Part shown: positions 16,141 to 24,040 of the stretch, piece by piece | How the letters are laid out: each line of letters begins with the position of its first letter | How positions within the stretch are numbered: the first letter of the stretch is position 1 | From: Clostridia bacterium | GTDB taxonomy: Bacteria > Bacillota > Clostridia > UMGS1883 > UMGS1540 | NCBI GenBank assembly: GCA_017450025.1 | Contig: JAFSYJ010000039.1 | Location: 150,681 to 214,680, forward strand | Length of the DNA stretch: 64,000 nucleotides | Reading direction: 5' to 3' | Program-made: the position numbers and the translations under genes | Notes under the pieces: model-generated | What the model was told of the DNA's origin: nothing | Databases searched by the model: none | What the model saw: the letters and a program-made list of their open reading frames with translations, nothing else

Positions 16141-16542
16141 ATGACTACAACATATTGGTTAAATTCAATTATGGATACTATGTATAAAGACAATTCAGGT
16201 AGCTTTTATATAGGTCTTTCAAGCACTTTGCCAACTGCAAGTGGCACAAATATTACTGAGCCAAGCGGAAATGCTTACCAGAGAGTTCGAATTGGTACTT
16301 TGTCCGCAGCAGCAAATGGAGTGGTGAAAAATTCAAATGATATTCAGTTCCCGAAGAGTACAGGTACTTGGTTTGGCTCATCAAACAAAGCAAAATATTG
16401 GTTATTATTTGATGGAAATACAGCAGGTGCACACCTACTTTCTTGGGGAGAATTAAGTAAGCAAAGAATAATTGAAGGCGATACCATAGTAACGATAAGC
16501 GCAAATTCAATTAGTTTTACACTTACGGATAGCAATAGTTAA
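16141..16542 (+). CDS. Phage tail-fibre-associated protein, 133 aa
   Basis: The segment FYIGLSSTLPTASGTNITEP followed by GNAYQRVRIG resembles a widespread small phage structural protein family that often sits next to fibres. It is a beta-rich single domain. ATG at 16141 starts it, and it is in a tight run with its neighbours. The function is probably virion-associated. Confidence 0.55.
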   Translation: MTTTYWLNSIMDTMYKDNSGSFYIGLSSTLPTASGTNITEPSGNAYQRVRIGTLSAAANGVVKNSNDIQFPKSTGTWFGSSNKAKYWLLFDGNTAGAHLLSWGELSKQRIIEGDTIVTISANSISFTLTDSNS

Positions 16543-16558
16543 TATGAGGTGATTTCAT

Positions 16559-17110
16559 ATGAAAACAATAATATTTCCTTATGAAGTCCAACCGAAGCAA
16601 ATTAAATTACCTTATAAAGTCAAACCGAAGCAAATTAAATTGCTTATTGAGGATATTGCTAATAAGTTTAATCTAAGTGTTGATGATGTTCTTTATTTAA
16701 TCACGAGCACAATCGGAGACGGTGGCTTTATAAGTCAAATTGACATTCTTGGCACTGGGATTAACATCTATCTTAAAAACCAACTCGATACCGATGAGAC
16801 CGAGACGGTTTTTTTAGATTTGAACAATATTAGTTATAATGGATATAATCTAAAAACTTTAGGACAGATGGATAGCTATGAGCTTGGAGAACTTGATGAT
16901 TTAACATTCCAAGAATTTGCAAGTTTGGCTTCATCGTGGCTATACATTTCTAATTCCGAAGTTGAGTTGGATATATTAATCGAAGATGAGGTGGTATTTT
17001 TAGATTTTGACAATATTTATAATCTAAAAACTTTAGGACAGATGGATAGCTATGAGCTTGGAGAACTTGATGATTTAACATTCCAAGCTCCAAGAGGTAA
17101 TTCTTGGTAG
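16559..17110 (+). CDS. Phage protein with internal duplication; probably a rearranged gene
   Basis: 183 residues. Early repeats (PYEVQPKQIKLPYKVKPKQI) are followed by two copies of NLKTLGQMDSYELGELDDLT. At DNA level, 70 bp at 16844-16913 are repeated at 17018-17087. Just after the second copy the frame changes and stops at 17110, while coding-like sequence continues in another frame to 17330. The gene is therefore probably a fusion or duplication product. Normal function, perhaps a baseplate or fibre protein, is unclear. Confidence 0.5.
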   Translation: MKTIIFPYEVQPKQIKLPYKVKPKQIKLLIEDIANKFNLSVDDVLYLITSTIGDGGFISQIDILGTGINIYLKNQLDTDETETVFLDLNNISYNGYNLKTLGQMDSYELGELDDLTFQEFASLASSWLYISNSEVELDILIEDEVVFLDFDNIYNLKTLGQMDSYELGELDDLTFQAPRGNSW

Positions 17111-17330
17111 TGCAGATAGTGAAAATACATCTTGGGACTCTAACACTGGGTTAAGCGTTCCATCAGTTGTGCTGGAAGAAATATCTATCCGTAACATTAC
17201 AAATTTTGCGAAACCGCTTGATTTATCTGCAAATGTTGAGCTTGAGTCGGTTGATACAAGAGGAACAACTGCTGGTATTATTTCCCTGCCGTCTTATGCA
17301 CCGTATACAATCCACAAAACGACTCTGTAG
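17088..17330 (+). pseudogene. Out-of-frame C-terminal remnant of a phage tail/fibre protein
   Basis: From 17088 an open frame in a different phase reads LQEVILGSADSENTSWDSNT, later LEEISIRNITNFAKPLDLSA, and ends at TAG 17328-17330. It has no start or ribosome site. The text is protein-like and resembles the end of a leucine-rich fibre protein. It looks like the tail of a longer gene cut by recombination at the 70-bp repeat. Confidence 0.45.
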
Positions 17331-17367
17331 ATAATTAAAAATTTTATGAATGAATTGGAGGAAAGAT

Positions 17368-18879
17368 ATGAGTTATACACCAAACATTAATTTGATGCTT
17401 ACTCCCGAAGACGATACTACCACCACTTTTAAAGCGTGGCGTACAGGTATCAACGGAGAAAGCAATTCTAATATGACAAAAATTGACACAGCCATTGGCG
17501 ATTTGGACGATAACTATGAAAGAGTAAACGCAAAGGTATCGGTTATTTCTGATAAATTATTCGGAGAATCTCCTAAGACATGGGCTGATGTTCAGTCAAT
17601 TGTTCGTAACGGCGCTGCGTCTCAGTACTTTAATATCGGAGACCAGTTTGTAGTCGAAAAATTATCTAATGCTACGGCCTCTAAAGGTACAAGCACGGGT
17701 ATTAGTGATGTAACAGTAGTTGCAGCTTCGTTTGTTGAAGGCATGGGTGAAACTCATGCAGGCACATATGTATTTGTATATGACGGAAAGTCTTGGCGCA
17801 ATGATAACGGTAAGGTTGTCGATTTAGATGATTACGGTATTACCGTAACCGGTACGCCTGCTGTCGGAGACAATGTAACAATAACCGAAACCACAAGTCA
17901 GCTTAAGTTTGATATTATTGGCATTGACCATGATACTCCCACAAATTCCAACTATACTCACAGTATGACATTACAGCTCCACGACCAGTGGGGTACTGCA
18001 TTAGTATACGACAGCCCCGAAGCGGCATTTTATATTGATGAGGATACATACCCTAACGGACTTGTAGCAGGGACATATAATTTTACTTGGAATTATGCAA
18101 CAGGCAGTATGGTAAACGGAACCTATCAGTTCACTCTTACAGAAGCCGTTCCGGTTGGAGGTCAAATCGTTATCGGTACAAATTCAAGCTCTACGGCACT
18201 CACCTCTTGTAAGATAAGAACCTATGCAACGGCAGGAAGCACTACTGCTATTGAGAGTAATATTGTGATTACTTCCGGTTCTGATGGTACAAGCCTTGGT
18301 ACGATTACTTCTACGGGTGTTACAAGCAGTATAAACTGCGCACAGCGTATTATGTGGGGTTCTAACAACTGGAAATTATCAGGTATTCGTCAATGGTTAA
18401 ATACAGATAGTGCCGCAAACGCTTGGTGGGAAGCTAAAACCGTATTTGACAGACCTACAAATGCAGATAAAGCAGGATTCCTGAGAAATATGGACGCTGC
18501 CTTTCTTGATATTATTGGAGAAGTAACTAAAACAACTCAGAAAAGTGTTTCTGATGAATATGGCTTGGAAACAACTACGGAGAAGTTCTTCTTACTTTCA
18601 AGGCCAGAAGTATATGCAGGTACAGAACGCAGTCAAGACGGCGCAGACGGAAAGGTATATGCTTATTACGGCGCTGGACGTCCTGATTTGACTGCACCGG
18701 GTACGGGAGCGGATACCAACAGAATTAAATACAGAGGCGGTTCCGCACAGTATTGGTGGTTGCGTACTCCTTATTCTGGTTGCGGTAATAATGTTCGTTA
18801 TGTGAACCCGGCAGGCTACTTGCGCGACTACGGTGCCAGCTACAGTCTCGGCGTCGTCCCCGCTTGCGTAATCGTGTAA
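17368..18879 (+). CDS. DGR variable protein: phage surface/tail protein with a diversified C-type-lectin-like end
   Basis: 503 residues from ATG 17368 after GGAGG. The N-terminal part (NLMLTPEDDTTTTFKAWRTG) is typical of phage tail or baseplate proteins. The middle has beta-rich, Thr/Gly-rich domains. The last ~90 residues (WWLRTPYSGCGNNVRYVNPA and GVVPACVIV) match the CLec-fold or DUF6273-like ends of DGR targets. Residues ~464-500 are encoded by the variable repeat (18758-18867). In known systems this is the receptor-binding surface, so the protein likely mediates attachment. The stop codon lies in a hairpin needed for targeting in the Bordetella phage DGR. Confidence 0.88.
   Translation: MSYTPNINLMLTPEDDTTTTFKAWRTGINGESNSNMTKIDTAIGDLDDNYERVNAKVSVISDKLFGESPKTWADVQSIVRNGAASQYFNIGDQFVVEKLSNATASKGTSTGISDVTVVAASFVEGMGETHAGTYVFVYDGKSWRNDNGKVVDLDDYGITVTGTPAVGDNVTITETTSQLKFDIIGIDHDTPTNSNYTHSMTLQLHDQWGTALVYDSPEAAFYIDEDTYPNGLVAGTYNFTWNYATGSMVNGTYQFTLTEAVPVGGQIVIGTNSSSTALTSCKIRTYATAGSTTAIESNIVITSGSDGTSLGTITSTGVTSSINCAQRIMWGSNNWKLSGIRQWLNTDSAANAWWEAKTVFDRPTNADKAGFLRNMDAAFLDIIGEVTKTTQKSVSDEYGLETTTEKFFLLSRPEVYAGTERSQDGADGKVYAYYGAGRPDLTAPGTGADTNRIKYRGGSAQYWWLRTPYSGCGNNVRYVNPAGYLRDYGASYSLGVVPACVIV
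18758..18867 (+). repeat. DGR variable repeat (VR)
   Basis: 110 bp aligned without gaps to the template repeat at 19562-19671 (offset 804). Of 20 differences, 17 are at template adenines (T, G or C in VR). The other three are T to G, C to T and G to C, the last at the boundary. This adenine bias is the signature of DGR retrohoming. Confidence 0.93.
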
Positions 18880-18907
18880 TAATCTACCCCGACAGGGGTG
18901 ATTATTA
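18877..18907 (+). promoter_or_regulatory. Hairpin/cruciform directly downstream of VR
   Basis: Thirteen paired bases (an outer TAATAATC/GATTATTA arm plus ACCCC/GGGGT) with one bulged T and a GACA loop. A hairpin in this place is required for target recognition in the Bordetella phage BPP-1 DGR. It may also affect transcription, though no T run follows. Confidence 0.7.
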
Positions 18908-18928
18908 TTCAGGCACACAAGGTTTAGT

Positions 18929-19020
18929 ACCCTTTGCGGTTTATAAAGAAAGCAGGATTACCTGTAAAGAATTTAACCCCTTTGCGGTAAAGAATGCAAG
19001 ATGGGTTGTCCCTATGCGGT
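18929..19020 (+). repeat. Three degenerate repeats between VR hairpin and avd
   Basis: CCTTTGCGGT at 18931-18940, CCTTTGCGGT at 18979-18988 and CCTATGCGGT at 19011-19020, each with an A-rich tail. Spacings are 48 and 32 bp. Function is unknown. Confidence 0.6.
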
Positions 19021-19043
19021 AATATATGACAGAAGGTAAAACA

Positions 19044-19508
19044 ATGAGTGTACCGGAAGGACAGAGAAGCAAGGGAAAACTTGCAATAGAAACAGAAACT
19101 GAGAAACTTCTGCAATACATTTTTGATGTTACAACAAAGTATTATCTTCCGCCTGAAAAGTCTGATAACGAAAAAGTGATGCGTGACAAGATTACAGAAT
19201 TTGCGAACGCACGGTGGCTTGCAGACCATATGCGTTCAGAAATACTATCTTGTCTTGCAAACATTCAGACGGCAAACAAAATAAAGATAGAAGATAATAT
19301 CAGCTTTTATGAGCGCAGAAAATATCAAGCACAGGCAGAGCGTGCGGTCGAAAATGTCCTCACCTCTGCTACATTGATGTATAGCAGAAAATTAATCAAA
19401 AGCAAAAGAGTCAAGTATATCGGTATACAAATCGGACACATTAAAGCGATGATACAAAATTGGCGCAAGTCCGATAAGTCTCGGTATACAAAAACAAACA
19501 AGAATTAG
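19044..19508 (+). CDS. DGR accessory protein (Avd-like, four-helix)
   Basis: 154 residues, almost all helical and basic (ARWLADHMRSEILSCLANIQ, then AQAERAVENVLTSATLMYSR). Length, charge and position between the variable protein and the template fit Avd, the pentameric four-helix protein that binds the reverse transcriptase and template RNA. ATG at 19044 is chosen because AGAAGG (19031-19036) is 7 bases upstream; an in-frame ATG at 19026 is poorly placed. Confidence 0.8.
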   Translation: MSVPEGQRSKGKLAIETETEKLLQYIFDVTTKYYLPPEKSDNEKVMRDKITEFANARWLADHMRSEILSCLANIQTANKIKIEDNISFYERRKYQAQAERAVENVLTSATLMYSRKLIKSKRVKYIGIQIGHIKAMIQNWRKSDKSRYTKTNKN

Positions 19509-19845
19509 TTTATATGGGGTAGTCGTTGTATGAAGTTCCGCGCCGTTGTGGTAGCCTTCAGGGTTGCGTACTCCTAATTCTGGTAACGGTAATAATGTTC
19601 GTAATGTTAACCCGACAGGCAACTTGAACAACAACAATGCCAACAACAGTAACGGCGTCGCCCCCGATTGGGTGGTATTAGTAAGTAGTAGCACATAATG
19701 TGACCAACCTGAATACCCACGCAAGGAACGACTATCCCTGCCGTAAAAGGTGAAACAGGTATGCTGATGCAGTCTACTCAACCAACGGTAGTAGGTACTG
19801 CTATACACGGCATACAAATTTATTATTATCAGAAAGAGGTGCCAA
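19509..19845 (+). ncRNA. DGR template RNA region containing the template repeat
   Basis: A 337-bp non-coding stretch between the Avd-like gene and the reverse transcriptase. It contains the template repeat at 19562-19671, which has 33 adenines and many AAC/AAT codons. Flanking sequence on both sides would serve as primer and spacer RNA. The exact transcript ends cannot be seen. Confidence 0.8.
19562..19671 (+). repeat. DGR template repeat (TR)
   Basis: The invariant donor for VR 18758-18867. In the reading phase of VP it encodes runs of Asn codons (AAC AAC AAC AAT), the codons that give the widest set of residues when adenines are changed. Confidence 0.93.
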
Positions 19846-20949
19846 ATGAACACTATGATTGCGCCTGATGTCCGTGAGACGGTCTGTGATTTTGAAAATT
19901 TATATAACGCCATGAATGTTTGTAAAAAGAGCGTTATGTGGAAAGACAGTGTTGCAGGCTGGACAAAGAACGGAATAATCAATTGTGCCAGACTTGAAGA
20001 ACAGTTAAAGAACGGTACTTATAATATAGATGAGTATTCGCGATTTATAATCTATGAACCGAAGAAACGGGATATTGTAAGTACGCGCTTCAAGGACAGT
20101 GTTTTCCAAAGAAGTCTTTGTGACAATTATCTGACAGAACAAATCACGAAATCTTTTATTTATGATAACGGGGCTTGTCTTACAGGCAAAGGAACAGAAT
20201 TTGCCAGAGGTAGATTAGTTGCTCATATACAAAAGTTTTATCGCAAGCACGGTCGTAATGGCTATGTTTTAAAATGTGACATAACAAACTTCTTTGGCTC
20301 TACACCTCATAGTGTTGTTAAGGAAAAGATGAGAAAATTATGTGACGATGATTGGGCTTACAGTGAGGTTTGTCGAATCATTGACAGTTTCGGCACCAAA
20401 GATAATCCGGAGGTCGGTATGGGATTGGGGTCGCAGGCGACGCAGCTTTGTCAGCTTGCCGTTCTTAACGATATCGACCACGGAATAAAGGAACATAAAC
20501 GAATCAAACACTATGTCCGATATATGGACGACCTTATACTTTTACATGAAAACAAAGATACTTTGAAGGACTGCCTGCAATATATACGAGATGAGCTTGA
20601 GAAAATGGGCTTGCAGCTTAGTGCGAAGAAAACCCAAATATTTCCTATCACGCAGGCGATACACTTTCTTGGATATTCTTTTAGGCTTGCAGAAACCGGT
20701 AAGGTTGTAAAGAAGGTGTTGCCTAATAAGTTCTCTCACGAACGCCATAAGCTCAAACGTATGAAGGGATTGGTTGAAGACGGCAAACTCACTCGTGATA
20801 AAATGGACAAGTGCTTTGAATCGTGGTTGGCACACGCTACGGCAGAACCGTCTGACCGCAGGAAAGGTTCTCCTTTTCTTTGCAGAACAGATGATTATCA
20901 TAGAATTGAAAATATGAAACGATTTTATAAATCTTTATGGGAGGTTTAG
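19846..20949 (+). CDS. DGR reverse transcriptase
   Basis: 367 residues, the usual size for this class. The RT palm motifs are visible: VLKCDITNFFGS (~141-152), GMGLGSQATQ (~191-200) in place of the group II-type GLPLGNxTSQ, and the catalytic YMDD at 226-229. There is no maturase or endonuclease domain. It would copy the template RNA with errors at adenines, together with the Avd-like protein. ATG at 19846 follows AGAAAGAGGT. Its position after TR and the matching VR leave little doubt about the class. The SQATQ variant of the fingers-palm motif is a point to note. Confidence 0.93.
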   Translation: MNTMIAPDVRETVCDFENLYNAMNVCKKSVMWKDSVAGWTKNGIINCARLEEQLKNGTYNIDEYSRFIIYEPKKRDIVSTRFKDSVFQRSLCDNYLTEQITKSFIYDNGACLTGKGTEFARGRLVAHIQKFYRKHGRNGYVLKCDITNFFGSTPHSVVKEKMRKLCDDDWAYSEVCRIIDSFGTKDNPEVGMGLGSQATQLCQLAVLNDIDHGIKEHKRIKHYVRYMDDLILLHENKDTLKDCLQYIRDELEKMGLQLSAKKTQIFPITQAIHFLGYSFRLAETGKVVKKVLPNKFSHERHKLKRMKGLVEDGKLTRDKMDKCFESWLAHATAEPSDRRKGSPFLCRTDDYHRIENMKRFYKSLWEV

Positions 20950-20950
20950 C

Positions 20951-21121
20951 ATGAAGTACATTTCACTTAATGACCAGCTTATTAAAGAGCGTCAGAAAAA
21001 TGCTGCGCTCAGTGCTGAGGCGAGAAAGAACGCAGCTGATATTGATTATATTGCGATGATGTGCGATGTGGAGTTAGAGTCGGATGAAGACAATATAAAC
21101 GCGCAGATTGAGGAGGATTAA
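20951..21121 (+). CDS. Small phage protein, 56 aa
   Basis: ATG one base after the RT stop, preceded by GGGAGG. It is helical, charged and ends in an acidic tail (DVELESDEDNINAQIEED). The gene is below usual size cut-offs, but the ribosome site, the tight packing and the following XkdX gene support it. It resembles small linker proteins before XkdX in other phages. No function is assigned. Confidence 0.65.
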   Translation: MKYISLNDQLIKERQKNAALSAEARKNAADIDYIAMMCDVELESDEDNINAQIEED

Positions 21122-21126
21122 AATAT

Positions 21127-21273
21127 ATGGAACACAGTGCAAAGTTTGAAAAGGTAAAAGGCTATTATGACAGCGGACTCTGGAATGAAACGCGGGTCAG
21201 AAATGCGGTAATTAAAGGATGGATTACCGAGGAAGAATACGAAGAAATAACCGGCAATGCTTATGCTGAATAA
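21127..21273 (+). CDS. XkdX-family phage protein
   Basis: 48 residues. The core KGYYDSGLWNETRVRNAVIK followed by GWITEEEYEEITG fits the XkdX family, small proteins found near the tail-fibre end of many Firmicutes phages and phage-like elements. The role is not known. AGGAGG lies just upstream. Confidence 0.82.
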   Translation: MEHSAKFEKVKGYYDSGLWNETRVRNAVIKGWITEEEYEEITGNAYAE

Positions 21274-21286
21274 TTGGAGGGATATT

Positions 21287-21499
21287 ATGGCATTTAGTGT
21301 TTACTATTACAATGATGAACCTAACGCACCGCACCGTACATTCTTGTGTGATGCAAGAACTGATATAGATTCTCTTCCGACGCAAACTGTAACAACCGAT
21401 ATGTTTCGTAATGGCACCCCAACGGGTTCCACGGCATTGGTGGCAGAAGATGCATCTGTCTGGATTTTAAATAATGCGGGCGTTTGGACTGAATTATAA
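21287..21499 (+). CDS. Small phage protein, 70 aa
   Basis: ATG at 21287, 6 bases after GGAGG; a longer frame from 21257 is rejected. The product (AFSVYYYNDEPNAPHRTFLC) is beta-rich and ends ...NNAGVWTEL, like small fibre-accessory proteins. Unknown function. Confidence 0.6.
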   Translation: MAFSVYYYNDEPNAPHRTFLCDARTDIDSLPTQTVTTDMFRNGTPTGSTALVAEDASVWILNNAGVWTEL

Positions 21500-21511
21500 G
21501 GAGGCGATTGT

Positions 21512-21940
21512 ATGTTTGATTTTTTTCTTACATATGCAACCGCTGTAAAAAAGGCAAAGGCGTATGCAGACCAGATTACTTCTTCGTCTGCGGTTAGATA
21601 CAAAGGGACAGTAAATTATTTTTCTGATTTACCTGCCAGTGCCGAGGTCGGAGATATGTACAGCGTTAAGTATTCGGGTACATCAGGCACGAGTCCCGAC
21701 GGACGCAGATATGTTTGGGGCGAATATCAGGGTACGAATCAGTGGCTTTTATATCCGGAAGTTCTGGATGTCAAAACAGCAGACGGTACTTCTCTTGTAT
21801 TAAATGGCGTTGCGGTTATCCCGGATGAAAATATAAATTCGGCTGAAGGCGCACACAATTTAAGATATTATAATAATACATTGCAGTATTATGATGGTAG
21901 CAAGTGGGTTACGCTTTCTCTTGCGAATTTATTGTTATAA
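21512..21940 (+). CDS. Phage fibre/baseplate accessory protein, 142 aa
   Basis: ATG after AAGGAGGC. A short N-terminal helix is followed by a beta-rich domain (VRYKGTVNYFSDLPASAEVG, then GTNQWLLYPEVLDV), a pattern seen in phage tail proteins with an insert between structural and lysis genes. It is the last gene before a terminator, so it closes the DGR-linked operon. Confidence 0.55.
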   Translation: MFDFFLTYATAVKKAKAYADQITSSSAVRYKGTVNYFSDLPASAEVGDMYSVKYSGTSGTSPDGRRYVWGEYQGTNQWLLYPEVLDVKTADGTSLVLNGVAVIPDENINSAEGAHNLRYYNNTLQYYDGSKWVTLSLANLLL

Positions 21941-21953
21941 TTTAAATACGAAA

Positions 21954-21989
21954 TACCGCCGGTGAGTTTGTCTCATTCGGCGGTTTTAT
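21954..21989 (+). terminator. Terminator after the structural operon
   Basis: ACCGCCGGTGAG pairs with CTCATTCGGCGGT around TTTGT, followed by TTTT. Confidence 0.75.
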
Positions 21990-22006
21990 CATGAGGGGCG
22001 ACATAT

Positions 22007-22387
22007 TTGGAAAAGAAATTTAAAAAATCTAAAAGCAAGGTTTCCGGTCTGATATGTCATATGAAAAAATCAATTAAAAGAGTTTCCAAAAAGCGCGACA
22101 AAGAGTATTCTAAAAGATTGCTCAACAGAATTATAAATCATTCCATGTTAATGATGTGGGCTTCGTATGTGCTTGCATGGTTTGGCAAGGTAGAGATAGC
22201 CGAAACATTATCCAAAACAATTGCGACATCTGTGATTGCTGTTGTTGTTGGATATCTCGCAAAATCCGTTGTCGAAAATATAAGCAAGCATACGGACACT
22301 TTTGGTAAGAACATTGATATGGTTGATTCAGAAAATATGATTTATCAGAACCGGGAAGATGATATAAATACATATCGTGATTGTTAA
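22007..22387 (+). CDS. Phage membrane protein, 126 aa (possible holin-related)
   Basis: TTG start at 22007 after GAGGGGCG. The N-terminus is very Lys/Arg-rich (KKFKKSKSKVSGLICHMKKS). Two hydrophobic segments lie at ~50-90 (MLMMWASYVLAWFG, TSVIAVVVGYLAKSVV). Its place before the amidase and holin-like genes suggests a lysis or membrane role, but that is inferred. Confidence 0.55.
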   Translation: MEKKFKKSKSKVSGLICHMKKSIKRVSKKRDKEYSKRLLNRIINHSMLMMWASYVLAWFGKVEIAETLSKTIATSVIAVVVGYLAKSVVENISKHTDTFGKNIDMVDSENMIYQNREDDINTYRDC

Positions 22388-22403
22388 CGAGGAGGTAATG
22401 AGT

Positions 22404-22580
22404 ATGGCTAACATTAATTTAGATAACACACCCGATACTTGGGCTAAAGAAGCGGTTGACTGGGCGGTTAAAAACAACATCTTACACGGTGATGAGAACG
22501 GTAATTACAAATTACACGAAAACTGCACAAGACAGGAAATGCTTGTATTTATTGATAGATTATATAAGCTGATTAAATAA
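22404..22580 (+). CDS. Standalone SLH-like domain protein, 58 aa
   Basis: ATG at 22404, 7 bases after GGAGGT. Nearly the whole protein (DTPDTWAKEAVDWAVKNNIL, then NCTRQEMLVFIDRLYKLI) is one S-layer-homology-like unit. It is very similar to the C-terminal domain of the amidase encoded just downstream, so one may derive from the other. It may bind cell-wall polymer. Confidence 0.7.
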   Translation: MANINLDNTPDTWAKEAVDWAVKNNILHGDENGNYKLHENCTRQEMLVFIDRLYKLIK

Positions 22581-22607
22581 TCCTGTCATTAGAGGAAGGT
22601 GACTTAT

Positions 22608-23597
22608 ATGAATTTGATAAAGAGTATTATGACAAACAATCCTTGCTATACTTCTGGTCGCAAAATATCCGTAAAGGGATTGATGCTTCATAGTGTTGGG
22701 TGTCCACAGCCATCTGCACAGGCTTTTATACGAAACTGGGATAAATCTACATATAAAAGTGCTTGTGTACACGGATTTATAGATGCCAACACTGGAGATG
22801 TTTATCAGACATTGCCGTGGAACCACAGGGGGTGGCACGGTGGCGGTTCTTCAAACAATACTCATATTGGCGTAGAAATGTGTGAGCCTTCTTGTATCAA
22901 ATATACAGGAGGGTCTTCTTTTACTTGTTCAGACGCAAAAACGGCACGAGCTTGTGTTGACAGAACATACAAATCTGCTGTGGAATTATTTGCATTTCTT
23001 TGCAAAGAGTTTGGATTAAACCCACTTGCTGACGGAGTAATTGTGTCACACAAAGAAGGTCACGCCAGAGGTATTGCGACTAATCACGGAGACCCAGAGC
23101 ATCTTTGGAATGGATTAAATACAGGATACACCATGGATAAATTTAGAAATGATGTTTATACCGCTATGGGAAACAAGGTTTTGTATAATGAGCACGATGA
23201 AAGTTATATTGGAACCATCACTGCAAGTAAGCTCAACATTAGGAAACAACCCTCTGCATCTTCAGACATAATAGGTCAGCACCAATTTGGCGACACTATA
23301 GATATTTGTGCTAAAACTGATAATGGTTGGTATAAAGTTATTTACCCAAATATAGGTGCTGGATATGTGTGTGCAGACTATGTATCTGTGAAGCCCAAAA
23401 ATGCCCCTCAGAGTAATGATAAGGCAGAGGTAATAAAAGATAACACCCCAGACAGTTGGGCTGTTGAGGCGATAGATAACGCCGTAAAAAATGGTATCCT
23501 GTGCGGTGACGACAATGGCGATTACAAATTACATAATATTTGTACAAGACAGGAGATTGTTGTATTCCTATATAGACTGTATAAAAAACTTAAATAA
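22608..23597 (+). CDS. Phage endolysin: N-acetylmuramoyl-L-alanine amidase with SH3 and SLH-like domains
   Basis: 329 residues. Residues ~20-180 form an Amidase_2 domain (ISVKGLMLHSVGCPQ, WHGGGSSNNTHIGVEM, IVSHKEGHARG) with a candidate zinc site of His residues. An SH3-type domain follows (~205-265; ASKLNIRKQPSASSDIIGQH), then an SLH-like end. It cleaves the amide between MurNAc and the stem peptide to lyse the host. ATG 22608 is used since GAGGAAGG is upstream; the GTG at 22599 overlaps that site. Confidence 0.9.
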   Translation: MNLIKSIMTNNPCYTSGRKISVKGLMLHSVGCPQPSAQAFIRNWDKSTYKSACVHGFIDANTGDVYQTLPWNHRGWHGGGSSNNTHIGVEMCEPSCIKYTGGSSFTCSDAKTARACVDRTYKSAVELFAFLCKEFGLNPLADGVIVSHKEGHARGIATNHGDPEHLWNGLNTGYTMDKFRNDVYTAMGNKVLYNEHDESYIGTITASKLNIRKQPSASSDIIGQHQFGDTIDICAKTDNGWYKVIYPNIGAGYVCADYVSVKPKNAPQSNDKAEVIKDNTPDSWAVEAIDNAVKNGILCGDDNGDYKLHNICTRQEIVVFLYRLYKKLK

Positions 23598-23611
23598 GGA
23601 GCGAACGATAT

Positions 23612-24037
23612 ATGATTACGGTATTTAATTACATTATTGAACATTGGGAAGAAATCATTTGTGTTATTGCTATGGTATGTGTTGTTGCTGTAACACTCAA
23701 GGAATTCTTCTCATTACCAAAAGCAGAACAGATTAACCAGATAAAAGGTTGGCTTCTTGCCGCAGTCACATTGGCAGAAAAAGAATATGGCGGCGGTACT
23801 GGTAGAATTAAATTGTCTGCTGTTTACAATGAATTTGTAGATAAATTTCCTTGGATTGCAAGAGCACTTACATTCAGTAAGTTCAGTGAATATGTAGATG
23901 AAGCATTGATAGAGATGAGAAAGCTCTTGTCTGATAATAATGCTGTTGCAGACTATGTTGAAAACAAGGACAATGAAATTATTATTGTTGAAGAAAAGGA
24001 AGTAAAAAACGAAATTGAGATTGATAAGGAGGGATAA
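23612..24037 (+). CDS. Phage holin-like protein (single N-terminal membrane segment)
   Basis: 141 residues. One membrane helix at ~13-31 (ICVIAMVCVVAVTLKEFF) is followed by a charged helical domain (QIKGWLLAAVTLAEKEYG). This arrangement fits the LLH/phage_holin_6-type proteins next to endolysins. The acidic Glu-rich tail is unusual. ATG follows AAGGAGCG. It lies directly after the amidase. Confidence 0.7.
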   Translation: MITVFNYIIEHWEEIICVIAMVCVVAVTLKEFFSLPKAEQINQIKGWLLAAVTLAEKEYGGGTGRIKLSAVYNEFVDKFPWIARALTFSKFSEYVDEALIEMRKLLSDNNAVADYVENKDNEIIIVEEKEVKNEIEIDKEG

Positions 24038-24040
24038 ACT

